A DNA stretch of 56,396 nt from Planctomycetota bacterium (GCA_030602705.1 JAUVZF010000018.1:1-56396), one strand, 5' to 3'. Shown: positions 42,147 to 51,846, counted from the first letter of the stretch. Program-made: numbers and translations. The notes: generated by a model not told the origin, from the letters alone.

Positions 42147-44393
42147 ATGAGGCAAGCAGGGGCGGTTGTTCTGGGGCTAACTCTTAACGGGCTCGGTGTG
42201 GCGCGCAGCTTGGCAATGGCAGGTGTTCCTGTGGTCGGTGTCTACCAGGACCGAGAGGAATTGGGACGGCTTAGCCGACACTGTGCCGACACCGTTCATT
42301 GGACGACGCGTGGCCGTACTCCAGCAGATCTGACCGAACTATGCAAAGCACTGGCCCAGCATTGGGAAGGTCATGGCGTGGTTTATCCGACCAGCGACGA
42401 TTTCGTTGAACTTCTGGCCAAGGCCGAGGTGCTGGAACCGCCGCTCTACGTGGCGGTAGGGCAATCGCCACTCTTGAGGGCGGTTCTTGATAAGCAGCAC
42501 TTCGCCAAGCTGGTCACGGAGGCAGGCTGCCTTGCCCCGCGCACCATACGCGCCTTGTCCCTTGAACAGATCCTGGCTTTCATGGGCAAGTGCAACGGCA
42601 AGGCGCTGGTCAAGCCGCGGATATCACACCGAAGCGCGGGGAAGCTTGGCAGTAAGGTTGTTTACCTGGCTTCGGAAACAGAAGCGAAGAACCTGTGGGA
42701 AGTCATCGCCCCATGGGCCGACGAGCTAGTTCTCCAGGAGGTAGTTGAGGACAGCCCCTGTGGCATCGTGGTCTACCTTGGTTATCGAAGTAGGGACGGT
42801 CGTCGGCTGGTTGGATGCACGGGCCGAAAACTGAGACAGATACCTGTGGACGGTGGCACGGCTGCCTGTGTTCGACTGGAAGACGTGCCCGGCCTAACCA
42901 AGCTGGTAGAGACCTTCATCACCGCGATCGACTACCGTGGGCTGTTCGGACTGGAGTTCAAATGGCACCAGACCTGCAAGCAGTTCTGTCTCTTGGATAT
43001 GAGCGCCAGGACGGAACTGTTCCACACCGTGGCTCTGGCTGGGGGTCTTAATCTACCTTACTTGGCTCATCTTGACTGTGCTGGCCCATGGCCTCCTATT
43101 AGGCAACCTGTCAGGCCAGCATGCTGGATCCGCGTCGAGCACGAATTGGCAGCGATCAAGCGCCTCTGGTGCCGAGGAATCTCACCGGGCCATCTGCTAT
43201 CCGGCTACAGGGGCCGCCTCTGCCTAGCGGTTTTTAGCGTGAAGGATCCATTGCCTTTTCTCGGTTACTGTGCTGAGTTTGCGCGCCGCGTGAGGCGGCG
43301 GCTAACTCAAAAAACTGGAGGGACCGCTACGTGCGGGTCAGACCTGTCACCTAAAGACGTGGCCCGAAGCATCGTCTGCCATGTTGGTGCCCCCGCGGCT
43401 TTCAGGTGGCACCACCGGATGGCCCCGGTGGTGGTAGCTTACCACGGCATCGTCGCAGACAGCGACTCGCAGGACTGGGAAACCGCCGACATGGTAGCGG
43501 AATCTCGTTTCCGCCAGCATCTCGAGTTCTACCGTAGGCATTACAACGTCGTGCCTCTACGGAGAATCGCGAAGACACTGGCGACGCAGGACGAACCTCT
43601 GCCACGATGCAGCCTCGCTATTACCTTCGATGACGGTTTCCGAAACAACCTGACGTTCGCCGTGCCGGCCTTGGAGGAATACGGGTTCGTCGCGACGTTT
43701 TTCCTGACGACGGGCTTCCTGGACGGTTCGGCGGAACTCTGGTGGCTGCCGCTGAAACGTTGCATCCTGATGGCGCACAGAAGCGGAAGCGGGTTCCGGT
43801 TACCGGGGTTCGGAAACTTGCCGGTGAGCGATTATCAGAAGGCGGGCGAGAGTTACCGAAAGGCCCTCGACCTTCTGAAGGAACTCAGCGCAGATGAGCG
43901 GACGAGTCGGCTCCAGGAACTGGAGCGGGCCTTTTCCGATGCGTCTGAATTGCTTCGTGACGTGTACGATCCGCTGACTTGGGATGAGGTTAGAGAGATG
44001 GCCGGCCGGGGCATGGAGATCGGCGCTCACACGGTAACCCATCCGATCCTGAGCCGCGAATCGGAGGACCGGGCCCGGCGCGAAGTGTATGATTCCGTTC
44101 GCAGAATCAAGGAAGAACTCTCGTCGAGCGATCTTCCGTTCAGTTATCCCAACGGCCAGAGGGCAGATTTTGCCGAGGACACCGAGGACTTGGTACGCCA
44201 AGCGGGTTGCTATGCAGCCGTGGCCGGTTTCCCCGGGTTCAACAGGAAGGCGGGTCATTTGTATCAACTCAGGCGCTTTCCCATTGGCGGACATCATACC
44301 GTTCACGCCGTGGAACTGGATCTCTGCGGACTCAGACACGGTGTGAAGCGCATCCTGGGCCTCCTCAGGCGGAGCCATCGGGACGACCAGTAG
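42147..44393 (+). CDS. ATP-grasp ligase fused to a polysaccharide deacetylase domain
   Basis: 748 aa, two domains. Residues ~1-330 are ATP-grasp: an N-terminal GLTLNGLGVARSLAMAGVPV, VYPTSDDFVELLAKAE, GKALVKPRISHRSAGKLGSK, and the metal loop GLFGLEFKWHQ with FCLLDMSARTE. Residues ~425-735 are a NodB-like deacetylase: MAPVVVAYHG, SLAITFDDGFRNN (metal-binding DD), GMEIGAHTVTHPIL (paired His) and PFSYPNGQR. Proteins with this pairing may attach an amino acid or another acid to a sugar and trim it. I do not know the product. It starts 21 bp after the broken racemase gene. Confidence 0.85.
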   Translation: MRQAGAVVLGLTLNGLGVARSLAMAGVPVVGVYQDREELGRLSRHCADTVHWTTRGRTPADLTELCKALAQHWEGHGVVYPTSDDFVELLAKAEVLEPPLYVAVGQSPLLRAVLDKQHFAKLVTEAGCLAPRTIRALSLEQILAFMGKCNGKALVKPRISHRSAGKLGSKVVYLASETEAKNLWEVIAPWADELVLQEVVEDSPCGIVVYLGYRSRDGRRLVGCTGRKLRQIPVDGGTAACVRLEDVPGLTKLVETFITAIDYRGLFGLEFKWHQTCKQFCLLDMSARTELFHTVALAGGLNLPYLAHLDCAGPWPPIRQPVRPACWIRVEHELAAIKRLWCRGISPGHLLSGYRGRLCLAVFSVKDPLPFLGYCAEFARRVRRRLTQKTGGTATCGSDLSPKDVARSIVCHVGAPAAFRWHHRMAPVVVAYHGIVADSDSQDWETADMVAESRFRQHLEFYRRHYNVVPLRRIAKTLATQDEPLPRCSLAITFDDGFRNNLTFAVPALEEYGFVATFFLTTGFLDGSAELWWLPLKRCILMAHRSGSGFRLPGFGNLPVSDYQKAGESYRKALDLLKELSADERTSRLQELERAFSDASELLRDVYDPLTWDEVREMAGRGMEIGAHTVTHPILSRESEDRARREVYDSVRRIKEELSSSDLPFSYPNGQRADFAEDTEDLVRQAGCYAAVAGFPGFNRKAGHLYQLRRFPIGGHHTVHAVELDLCGLRHGVKRILGLLRRSHRDDQ

Positions 44394-44394
44394 C

Positions 44395-44604
44395 ATGTGT
44401 GGAATCTGTGGCATCGTGGACTTTGAGGGCCAGGCGGCTAACCTTGAGCGGCCGCTGCCGGTGATGGTGGCGTCGCTGCCCTATCGCGGGCCGGAGGAGA
44501 GCGTGGCTCAGGGCGCGCTATTGCTGGAAACGGCTAAGGGCGGCATCAGTCGGTCTCCAGGCAGCCTGCTGGGTTCGCGCGATCGCCGTCCGCGACGAAC
44601 CTAA
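44395..44604 (+). pseudogene. Remnant of an asparagine synthetase-like (AsnB) gene
   Basis: 69 codons starting MCGICGIVDFEG, with the N-terminal Cys2 nucleophile of class II glutamine amidotransferases, and YRGPEESVAQGALL in place of the usual HRGPD motif. The full protein is ~600 aa; exosortase clusters commonly hold such an amidotransferase. Everything past the first ~55 residues is gone. The start lies 2 bp after the stop of the previous gene. A deletion probably joined this stub to the upstream region of the glycosyltransferase at 44644. Confidence 0.75.
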
Positions 44605-44643
44605 ACTGGACATCGCCTCGGTAGTCATCGCCGGGTCACAAGC

Positions 44644-46968
44644 ATGGTCGAACGTACAGTCATCCCGTTCTGCCCCGACACGCGTGGGCGAGGCCCATCC
44701 GTACGCCGCCCAGTCCTCGTGGCGGCGCGAATGGGCTCCGGCGGCAAGGAGCGCGTCGTGATGCACCTGGCGACCGAGTTCGCGGCACGCGAACTTGTTC
44801 CACTCGTCGTCTGTCTGATGGACCGGGGAGAGTTCGGCGGGCAACTCCAGGCCCGCGGCATCCCCATGGTGCCGCTGCACAGCGTCCGAGCATATGACTG
44901 GCGAGGGGTGCTGCGGCTGACGTCGGTGCTGCGGCAGTTCAGGCCCGACGTTATTAACGTCCATGATCGTTCGAGCCTGCCGTACGTGTTCCTGGCCAAC
45001 CGGTTGGGCCCCAAGTGCCCCATCGTCCTCTCGTGTCACGGGTTACGCCTTCAGGATGCCCCTCGTCCCAGGATGCGCGACCGGCTGGCGATGCGCGGCG
45101 TGCAGGCGGTTACGGCCGTCTCCGGCAGAACGGCCGCAGAGTACTCGCAGGCCCTCGGGTGGGAGGGGAAGGTCGAAATCGTGTCGAACGGCGTACCTGT
45201 TCCGCCCATTGCGCCCGAGATAAGGCAAGCGGCACGGAAGGCGCTCGGTTTGCCGGAGACCACGTTTACATTACTGGCCGTCGGTAACGTCAACCCCGAG
45301 AAGGGTTACGAAGACCTTCTGGACGCCGCGGTGCTTCTGCGCCGGCAAACGGCCGCCCCGTTTGTCGTGCTGGTTGCCGGCTCGATGGCGAACCGGGTCT
45401 GCTGGGCCACCCTCGACGCTCAGGCGAGACGCCTGGGGCTGGGTGACATCGTCCGGTTTCTCGGTCTTCGACGCGACACGCCAGCCCTCTATTCGGCTGC
45501 GGACGCGTTCGTGCTCTCGAGCAGAAAAGAAGGCCTGCCCATGGTGCTGCTGGAAGCAATGGCATCAGGACTCCCGGTCATTGCAACGTGTGTCGGGGGT
45601 GTCCCCAGCGTTGTGACAGATCGGGAGAACGGTCTTTTGGTACCTCCTCGATCTCCTGAGGCCTTGAGCGACGCAATGGCCGAGATCTGTAATGCCCCAT
45701 CACTTCGGAGGCATCTTGGCGCCCGGGCCAGGGAGCGCGTTGAACGCGATTACAGCGTCGAGCGGATGGCCTCGCGGTATCTGTCGGTGTACGAGAGGGC
45801 GATGTCACGTACAGCGGGTGGGTCTTCCAGGACCGCGCCTCGACTGTCCTCTTCGGCGAAACCGCGAGTCCTGATGCTCGGTCCGGTGCCCCCGCCAACA
45901 GGCGGCATGGCAACGGTGGTCGACAATCTTCGTAGCAGCCGACTCGCGGATGAGTGTCGCTTGGTCGTTCTCAACAGTGGCAAGATCACTCCAGAAGGCC
46001 GCTCCCTGCTTGTCGGGATAGTGGCCCAACTGAGACTGTTCGGCCGGATTGTTCGAACCATCCTGAAACACCGCGCCCAGATCGTCCACATCCACACGTG
46101 CAGCGGGTTCACATTCTGGCGGGATGGCCTGCACCTCTTCGTTGCTCACCTCCTGGGGAGTGTCGGGGTCGTACATGTGCACGGCGGACGCTTCTACGAG
46201 TTCATTGCCAGCCTCGGCCCCGTCGGCAGAGCATTGCTGCGGCAGGCGCTCGAAATGGCTGGGGCCGTCGTGGTCTTAAGCCAGGACTGGCTCGACAGGC
46301 TTAGGCCTTATGCATGTTCGGCGCGGTGGCGTATTGTCCCGAACGGCGTGGTGGTACCACCAAGCCTAAACACGGACAGGAAGAGCCCCGCCCCAGCGTT
46401 TCTGTTCATGGGGAACCTCGGTGAGCCCAAGGGTGTGCGAGACCTGGTGGCAGCGGTGGCACTCGCCCGCCGGCAGGGATTCAGGGGTGACGTTGCCATC
46501 GCTGGCGGTGAGACAGCAGCAGGACAGCGAGAGACAGTCGAGCGCCAAATCGAACAGAGCGGGTGTAGCCCGCTGGTCCATTTGGTGGGGGTTGTATCAG
46601 GCAAAGCAAAGGAAGCAGTGCTGAGCAGATCAAACTGCTTTGTGTTGCCAAGTTACGCCGAGGGTCTGCCGATGGCGATGCTCGAAGCGATGGCCTACGG
46701 CATGCCGGTGATCGTAACGCGAGTCGGAGCAATTCCAGAAGCCATAACCGACGGCGTGGAAGGTTTCCTCATCGGCCCGGGCGACGTCGAGGCCTTGGCC
46801 GACCGTATGGTACATCTCGGCAGGGACGTGGCCCTGCGTCGCCGAATGGGACAGGCTGCGCGCTGGCGCGTGGAGGCGGAGTACAGCATCGACGTCATGG
46901 TTGGTCGGCTCGTGAGCGTATATCGCGAGGTCCTAGCAAGCAACAGAAGCCGGTGGCGGTCCCCGTAG
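44644..46968 (+). CDS. Tandem fusion of two GT4 glycosyltransferases
   Basis: 774 aa with two complete GT-B units. Unit 1, ~20-380: VAARMGSGGKERVVMHLATE, VSNGVPVPPIAPE, LLAVGNVNPEKGYEDLLDA and SRKEGLPMVLLEAMASGLPV. Unit 2, ~405-770: RVLMLGPVPPPTGGMATVVD, VHIHTCSGFTFWRDGL, VPNGVVVPP, FLFMGNLGEPKGVRDL and SYAEGLPMAMLEAMAYGMPV. Both keep the EGLPM-x-LLEAM donor-binding core. Two consecutive sugars could be added by one polypeptide. The linker (~383-405) is Ser/Arg-rich. The ATG at 44644 lacks a clear ribosome site, perhaps because of the deletion just upstream. Confidence 0.9.
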   Translation: MVERTVIPFCPDTRGRGPSVRRPVLVAARMGSGGKERVVMHLATEFAARELVPLVVCLMDRGEFGGQLQARGIPMVPLHSVRAYDWRGVLRLTSVLRQFRPDVINVHDRSSLPYVFLANRLGPKCPIVLSCHGLRLQDAPRPRMRDRLAMRGVQAVTAVSGRTAAEYSQALGWEGKVEIVSNGVPVPPIAPEIRQAARKALGLPETTFTLLAVGNVNPEKGYEDLLDAAVLLRRQTAAPFVVLVAGSMANRVCWATLDAQARRLGLGDIVRFLGLRRDTPALYSAADAFVLSSRKEGLPMVLLEAMASGLPVIATCVGGVPSVVTDRENGLLVPPRSPEALSDAMAEICNAPSLRRHLGARARERVERDYSVERMASRYLSVYERAMSRTAGGSSRTAPRLSSSAKPRVLMLGPVPPPTGGMATVVDNLRSSRLADECRLVVLNSGKITPEGRSLLVGIVAQLRLFGRIVRTILKHRAQIVHIHTCSGFTFWRDGLHLFVAHLLGSVGVVHVHGGRFYEFIASLGPVGRALLRQALEMAGAVVVLSQDWLDRLRPYACSARWRIVPNGVVVPPSLNTDRKSPAPAFLFMGNLGEPKGVRDLVAAVALARRQGFRGDVAIAGGETAAGQRETVERQIEQSGCSPLVHLVGVVSGKAKEAVLSRSNCFVLPSYAEGLPMAMLEAMAYGMPVIVTRVGAIPEAITDGVEGFLIGPGDVEALADRMVHLGRDVALRRRMGQAARWRVEAEYSIDVMVGRLVSVYREVLASNRSRWRSP

Positions 46969-46981
46969 GGAGCGTAGAACA

Positions 46982-48013
46982 GTGCGTCGACTCATAACAA
47001 TCGTGGCACCGGTTTACAATGAACGCGAGAACATCGAACTGGCTCATCGCCAGATCGAGGCCATCCATGAGGAAAGACTGGCCGACCGTTTCGATCTGGA
47101 GGTGATACTTGTCGATGATGGCAGCACGGACGGCTCCACCGAGATCCTGAGAAGGCTTGCGGTGAAGCACGATCATGTCCGCTTAGTAATCCTGGCTCGG
47201 AACTTCGGCCACCAAGCAGCCATTTCGGCCGGCTATCATTACGCCAACGGCGACGTCATCGTGACGATGGACAGTGATCTGCAGCATCCTGCGGAGAAGA
47301 TCCCGGAAATGGTGACCCGCTGGCAGGAGGGGTACGATGTCGTTTATGCCGTCCGCGAGGCTGACCATGGCGGTTTCCTAAAACGCTGGTGCAGCCGGGC
47401 GTTCTACCGGGTTTTCAACCTGTTCTCCCCAACGAAGATTCTTCCCGGCAGTGCCGACTTCCGATTGATAACCCGGCAAGTGCGGGATGCGCTGAACCAG
47501 TTGCCGGAGCGCTGCCGCTTTCTGCGCGGCCTCATTCCCTGGTTGGGATTTCGCAGCACCGAGGTCACATACACCCCCAGACCCCGGATGGCAGGCGAAC
47601 CCAAGTATCGCTTCTTCCACAGCCTCGGGCTCAGTGTAACGGCCTTCACCGGTTTTTCTGTAGCGCCGTTGCGGGGGCTCCTAGTTCTTGGCGTGCTCTT
47701 CCTTCTCGTTAGTGTCGGCTACCTCGTCTATTGCTTTGCCGACTGGCTCACTGGCGGCACAGTGGTCCGGGGCTGGCCGTCGATCGTCGCGCTGATTGTC
47801 CTGACACAAGGCCTTATGCTGATCGCATTCGGCATTCAGGCCGAGTACTTGGCCAAGATTATCCAAGAGGTCAAGCAGCGACCGGAGTTTGTCGTCCGAG
47901 AGGTGGTTGGTGACATCCGGGAGCAGAACCGTGTCGTGCGTGACACGCCTGAGCAACCTGCTCCGGATCCTCCGACAACTGAGCCAACATCCGCGCAGGA
48001 GGCGGAGACGTGA
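46982..48013 (+). CDS. GT2 polyprenyl-phosphate glycosyltransferase (DPM1/ArnC-like)
   Basis: 343 aa, GTG start. N-terminal GT2 domain: TIVAPVYNERENIELAHRQI, VILVDDGSTDGSTEIL, LARNFGHQAAISAGY and TMDSDLQHP with its DxD-like motif. Two C-terminal membrane helices (~235-255 and ~270-290) and a Pro/Glu-rich tail. This type moves a sugar to a polyprenyl phosphate, which then serves as donor for a GT-C enzyme on the periplasmic side; the GT39-like gene at 48918 is a fitting partner. GTGA overlap with the next gene. Confidence 0.9.
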   Translation: MRRLITIVAPVYNERENIELAHRQIEAIHEERLADRFDLEVILVDDGSTDGSTEILRRLAVKHDHVRLVILARNFGHQAAISAGYHYANGDVIVTMDSDLQHPAEKIPEMVTRWQEGYDVVYAVREADHGGFLKRWCSRAFYRVFNLFSPTKILPGSADFRLITRQVRDALNQLPERCRFLRGLIPWLGFRSTEVTYTPRPRMAGEPKYRFFHSLGLSVTAFTGFSVAPLRGLLVLGVLFLLVSVGYLVYCFADWLTGGTVVRGWPSIVALIVLTQGLMLIAFGIQAEYLAKIIQEVKQRPEFVVREVVGDIREQNRVVRDTPEQPAPDPPTTEPTSAQEAET

Positions 48014-48921
48014 AGCGGGTTATCGTCAATGCCGATGACTTCGGTTTGCACCCTGCCGTGACGGCGGGAGTCCTGCGCGCTGCAGAGTCGGGGATCGTCA
48101 GCAGCACAACTGTCCTGGCGAACCTCTGTCCGGATCGCGACCTCAAGACACTGCGGCAGAGCGGGTTAGCATGCGGTCTCCACGTGAACCTCGTGGAAGG
48201 CGCCCCAGTGACAGGGACAGAGGGTCTGGAACCGATCTTGGACGGCAACGGCAAGTTTAAGGGGATTTGGCTTCTCGCAAGAGCCGCTACGTTGCGCCAA
48301 CTCGATGCGGACAGGTTGCTCGAAGAAGTTTGGGTCCAGACGCGGGTACTGCTGGATGCCGGCATCCGGGTCGTCCACCTCGATGGACACCAGCACGCGC
48401 ACCTGCTGCCCGTCGTCTCTGACGTGACCGCCCAAGTGGCTCGGAAGATCGGCGCATCCGGCGTACGCCTGACAAGAGAGCCGCTGCGCTTCGCCCCGGT
48501 CATGTGGAAAGCCACACTGAAAAAACTGCTGATTCTGCTTTTTGCCCAGACCGCAGCGCGCAAGTTTGCCGCGTGCGGCTTGCGAATGCCGACGGCGTTC
48601 TTTGGCATTGCGTTGCTCGAATCCCGCGACCCGCGCCGACTTGTTGAGAAGATCCTGGCTCGCCTGCCCGAGGGGGTGACCGAGATTGCACTGCACCTGG
48701 CCGCTGGCGACTGCCTCGATGCCAGCACGGGCCACCTCGCCCATTGGGCGAGAACGCTGGACGCCCTGCTCGAGATGGACTTTGCGCAAGCACTCGCCGA
48801 CGCCGGCGGTGTTCTCACGACGTTCGCGGAGATCGACGCTGTTCACAAACCATCGAAAACGGACGACCGCACCTGCTGCGCGTCGCCATTGCCGAAAACT
48901 CATGGAGGGCAAACGGAATGA
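48010..48921 (+). CDS. YdjC/ChbG-like (HpnK-type) carbohydrate deacetylase
   Basis: 303 aa, GTG start. Motifs IVNADDFGLHPAVTAG (metal-binding DD), ACGLHVNLVEG and VVHLDGHQHAHLLP with the paired His. These enzymes deacetylate sugars such as diacetylchitobiose; the HpnK group occurs with polyprenyl glycosyltransferases. The context between a GT2 and a GT-C gene suggests deformylation or deacetylation of a lipid-linked sugar, as in the ArnC-ArnD-ArnT path. That is inference. It overlaps both neighbours by 4 bp. Confidence 0.86.
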   Translation: MKRVIVNADDFGLHPAVTAGVLRAAESGIVSSTTVLANLCPDRDLKTLRQSGLACGLHVNLVEGAPVTGTEGLEPILDGNGKFKGIWLLARAATLRQLDADRLLEEVWVQTRVLLDAGIRVVHLDGHQHAHLLPVVSDVTAQVARKIGASGVRLTREPLRFAPVMWKATLKKLLILLFAQTAARKFAACGLRMPTAFFGIALLESRDPRRLVEKILARLPEGVTEIALHLAAGDCLDASTGHLAHWARTLDALLEMDFAQALADAGGVLTTFAEIDAVHKPSKTDDRTCCASPLPKTHGGQTE

Positions 48922-50342
48922 GTCAGGCCCATTGGTTCACACGCTGTCTTCAGCGCCTCGGCCAAGTGGCCGGCTTGACAATCTTTCTCGGCATCATCGG
49001 CTTTCCCTTGCTGCATTGGCATTTCATAGGAACCGTGCCCCCTTGGCTCGGCTACGTCGCAGTACTGCTCGGGTTTGGGTTCGGCCTTGCGGTTTTCGCT
49101 TGGCACGGGGGGGTGCGGCGGTTGCTGAATTGCCTGGCCGCGATGTCAAAGCGACGCTATACGATCCTCTTGCTGTTCCTTGCCTTCATCCTGCACTTCG
49201 CGATTCTTCGCATCGTCGAAAGCATCCCAAGTGAAGAGGCGCCCGACGTGTATGGCAGTTGGGTGTTCTTCAAAGCATCCGCCATATATCCACCCGGCGA
49301 CCGCTTCCTGATGCAGGCCGTGCATTTCATCCTCGGTCATTCTTCGCTGGCAGACGTTCTGTTCGTCTCGGTGATGGTGACCTTCGCCTGCTGGATGGTC
49401 TACCGCCTGGGCAGCATCGCGTTTGGCGAACCGGTCGGACGCCTGGCAGGGGTGGTGTTGGCGCTGTTTCCCTCGTGGCTGCTGTACGGCAACCTCGAGT
49501 ACGATCTGGTGTTGGGCACGCTGTTCTTGCTCCTGACGTTCCTCTTGTTCCGCAAGCCGCCGGGAACGCACCCGTATTGGTACCTCGCGCTCTACGGGCT
49601 GGTGCTGGGGTTCACGTGCCTCGTCAAGCCAATCGCGATGCCGTTGCCGCTGGTGATCTTTATCATCTATGTGGGCTCAAGGCTGCGGTTGGCAGAGGCT
49701 TTGAAACGAACGGCCGTCATCGCGCTCTTCATGTGTCTGGCGATTTCGCCCTGGACGATCCGCAACTACATCGTCCTCGGCCATTTCGTGCCGATATCGA
49801 CCAACTTCGGCATCGTCCTGCACACGGCGAACAACCCTGAGGCGAACGGACTCGAGATGATGATGAAGCCGTTGCCCGGCGAGAAAGATGAGGTCGAGAT
49901 GAACCGGCGGCACATCCGCGGGGCCGTCAAGTGGATCGTCGGCAATCCTGGCCAGTTCCTTAAACTGGTGGGTTATCGCATCGCATGGACGTGGGGGACA
50001 GATTGCAGCTTCGTGAGCAACAACCTCTATGACAAGGTCCCCGATTGGCTTCTCAATGCCATACGGGGAATCGTCCAGATCGTGTATCTGGCACTGGTCC
50101 TGATCTGGCTCATCGGGCTATTCGTTTACCGTCACGACCTTCTCGGCTCCGTGCTCGGCTTGGTGCTGCTTATGCCGATCATCTACGTCTGGGCTCTGCA
50201 CCTTGTCTGCCAGGCGCACGGCCAGCACCACCTGCCGGTGATCCCATTCATGATAATCCTGGGTGCCGCGGTTCTGGCCCGCCGGTCGGGGCGGCCGCTC
50301 GAAGGTGCCCGGATCGGGGCCGCGCTTGAGGAAAGGGCTTAG
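48918..50342 (+). CDS. GT-C glycosyltransferase (PMT/ArnT-like)
   Basis: 474 aa from the ATG at 48918, which overlaps the previous stop. About ten to twelve membrane helices. The first periplasmic loop has the acidic IPSEEAPDVYGSW, in the place of the catalytic D/E of GT39 enzymes, and a second loop VPISTNFGIVLHTANNPEANG. It would take a sugar from a polyprenyl donor and put it on an acceptor outside the inner membrane. It probably uses the product of the genes at 46982 and 48010. Confidence 0.87.
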   Translation: MSQAHWFTRCLQRLGQVAGLTIFLGIIGFPLLHWHFIGTVPPWLGYVAVLLGFGFGLAVFAWHGGVRRLLNCLAAMSKRRYTILLLFLAFILHFAILRIVESIPSEEAPDVYGSWVFFKASAIYPPGDRFLMQAVHFILGHSSLADVLFVSVMVTFACWMVYRLGSIAFGEPVGRLAGVVLALFPSWLLYGNLEYDLVLGTLFLLLTFLLFRKPPGTHPYWYLALYGLVLGFTCLVKPIAMPLPLVIFIIYVGSRLRLAEALKRTAVIALFMCLAISPWTIRNYIVLGHFVPISTNFGIVLHTANNPEANGLEMMMKPLPGEKDEVEMNRRHIRGAVKWIVGNPGQFLKLVGYRIAWTWGTDCSFVSNNLYDKVPDWLLNAIRGIVQIVYLALVLIWLIGLFVYRHDLLGSVLGLVLLMPIIYVWALHLVCQAHGQHHLPVIPFMIILGAAVLARRSGRPLEGARIGAALEERA

Positions 50343-50344
50343 AC

Positions 50345-51703
50345 GTGTGGCCGCCGTTTGTCAGGCACATCCTGTTGCCGGTCCATGAACGGTTGATGGG
50401 GCGCGCGACGTTCTGCTACTGGCGAGAACTTGAGCAGACCCAATGGTGGCCGCTTGAGAGGCTGCGCGAACGCCAACTGGTTAAACTGCGCGACCTCGTC
50501 TCGATGGCGCTGAAGCAGACGAGCGCGTACGCTCGTCTTGCAGGGGTGGACGCTTCTTGGCGGCCCGAGACGCTGGACGACCTCCAGCGCCTGCCGCTGC
50601 TGGACAAAGCAACGATTTCCGCGCACCGCGAGGATCTGGTGAACCGCGGTGTGCTAGGTGGCGCAATCCGTTACAACACGGGCGGTTCGTCGGGCGAACC
50701 GCTCATCTTCTACTTCGACAAACGGCGGCAAGCGTACGACAAGGCCGCACGCATGCGGACCCACGAATGGTTCGGCATCCCGCCCGGAGACCGGGAGGCC
50801 TACATCTGGGGCTCTCCGGTGGAACTGAGCCGGCAGGACCGGATGAAGATCCTCCGGGACTCTTTGACAAACGAATTGCTTCTTTCCGCCTTCGACCTCT
50901 CGGAGAAGTCCGCCGGGAGTTTCATTGAGCAGCTCCAGCGCTTCGGCCCCGATTGCATTTTCGGATATCCAAGCTGCATCGCACTAATGTGTCAATTTGC
51001 CGGAAAGGCTGGATATGACCTGACCAATCTGCCCGTCAGAGTGGTCTTCTCGACGGCCGAGGTGCTCTACGACCATCAGAAGGAGATCATCTCCGAGGCG
51101 TTCGGCGGCGTGCCGGTCGTCAACGGCTACGGCAGCCGCGAGGGTGGTTTCATCGCCCACGAATGCCCGGAAGGCCGCATGCACATCACGAGCGAAAACG
51201 TGATCGTCGAGTTCATCAAAGACGGCAGGCCGGTTTGCCTGGGCGAGGATGGTGAGATCGTCGTCACCCACCTCGACAATCATGCGATGCCCTTCATCCG
51301 CTACCGGACGGGCGACATCGGCCAGCCCTCAGACGAGACGTGCCCGTGCGGCAGAGGCCTCGAGGTGATGAAAGTCCTCAAGGGACGCAGCACCGACTTC
51401 ATCGTCATCCCCGATGGCCGTTGGGTCCACGGTCTTGCGCTCATTTACGTCATCCGCGACATCCCTGGCGTCCAGCAGTACCAGATCGTACAGGAGGATG
51501 TGGATGCCATTCTCGTCCGACTGGTTTGCAGTGAGGCCTTTCCTCCGGACGGGCACAACCGAATCCGCGACGGCATAGCCAAGCGCCTCGGCGAGAACGT
51601 ACGCGTGACTATTGAGGACGTCGATCTGATAAAGGGGGATCCCTCCGGCAAGTTCCGGTACGTGATCTCAGAGGTTGCCAAGCAGCGCCAAGCCTTACTG
51701 TAG
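50345..51703 (+). CDS. PaaK/CapK-like adenylate-forming enzyme
   Basis: 452 aa, GTG start 2 bp after the previous stop. It is related to phenylacetate-CoA ligase and the CapK group of capsule genes. P-loop YNTGGSSGEPLIFYFDK, the GYGSREGGFIAHEC motif, YRTGDIGQPSDETCPCGRGL with a Cys cluster, and the C-terminal lysine segment KGDPSGKFRYVI. It would activate an acid by adenylation, possibly to acylate an EPS sugar. The acid is unknown. Confidence 0.87.
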   Translation: MWPPFVRHILLPVHERLMGRATFCYWRELEQTQWWPLERLRERQLVKLRDLVSMALKQTSAYARLAGVDASWRPETLDDLQRLPLLDKATISAHREDLVNRGVLGGAIRYNTGGSSGEPLIFYFDKRRQAYDKAARMRTHEWFGIPPGDREAYIWGSPVELSRQDRMKILRDSLTNELLLSAFDLSEKSAGSFIEQLQRFGPDCIFGYPSCIALMCQFAGKAGYDLTNLPVRVVFSTAEVLYDHQKEIISEAFGGVPVVNGYGSREGGFIAHECPEGRMHITSENVIVEFIKDGRPVCLGEDGEIVVTHLDNHAMPFIRYRTGDIGQPSDETCPCGRGLEVMKVLKGRSTDFIVIPDGRWVHGLALIYVIRDIPGVQQYQIVQEDVDAILVRLVCSEAFPPDGHNRIRDGIAKRLGENVRVTIEDVDLIKGDPSGKFRYVISEVAKQRQALL

Positions 51704-51846
51704 TGACAAGGCCAATACGGATGCATCTGCCAGCCAAGAGCCCTGTGCCGTGAATCGGCTTGCTTGTTGTGCTGAGAGGCGAGGTCGCCGGGCGAGTAAT
51801 GAGGGATGCGGATCGCGCTCTGCGGCGCGGGCAAACGGAACGAAGC

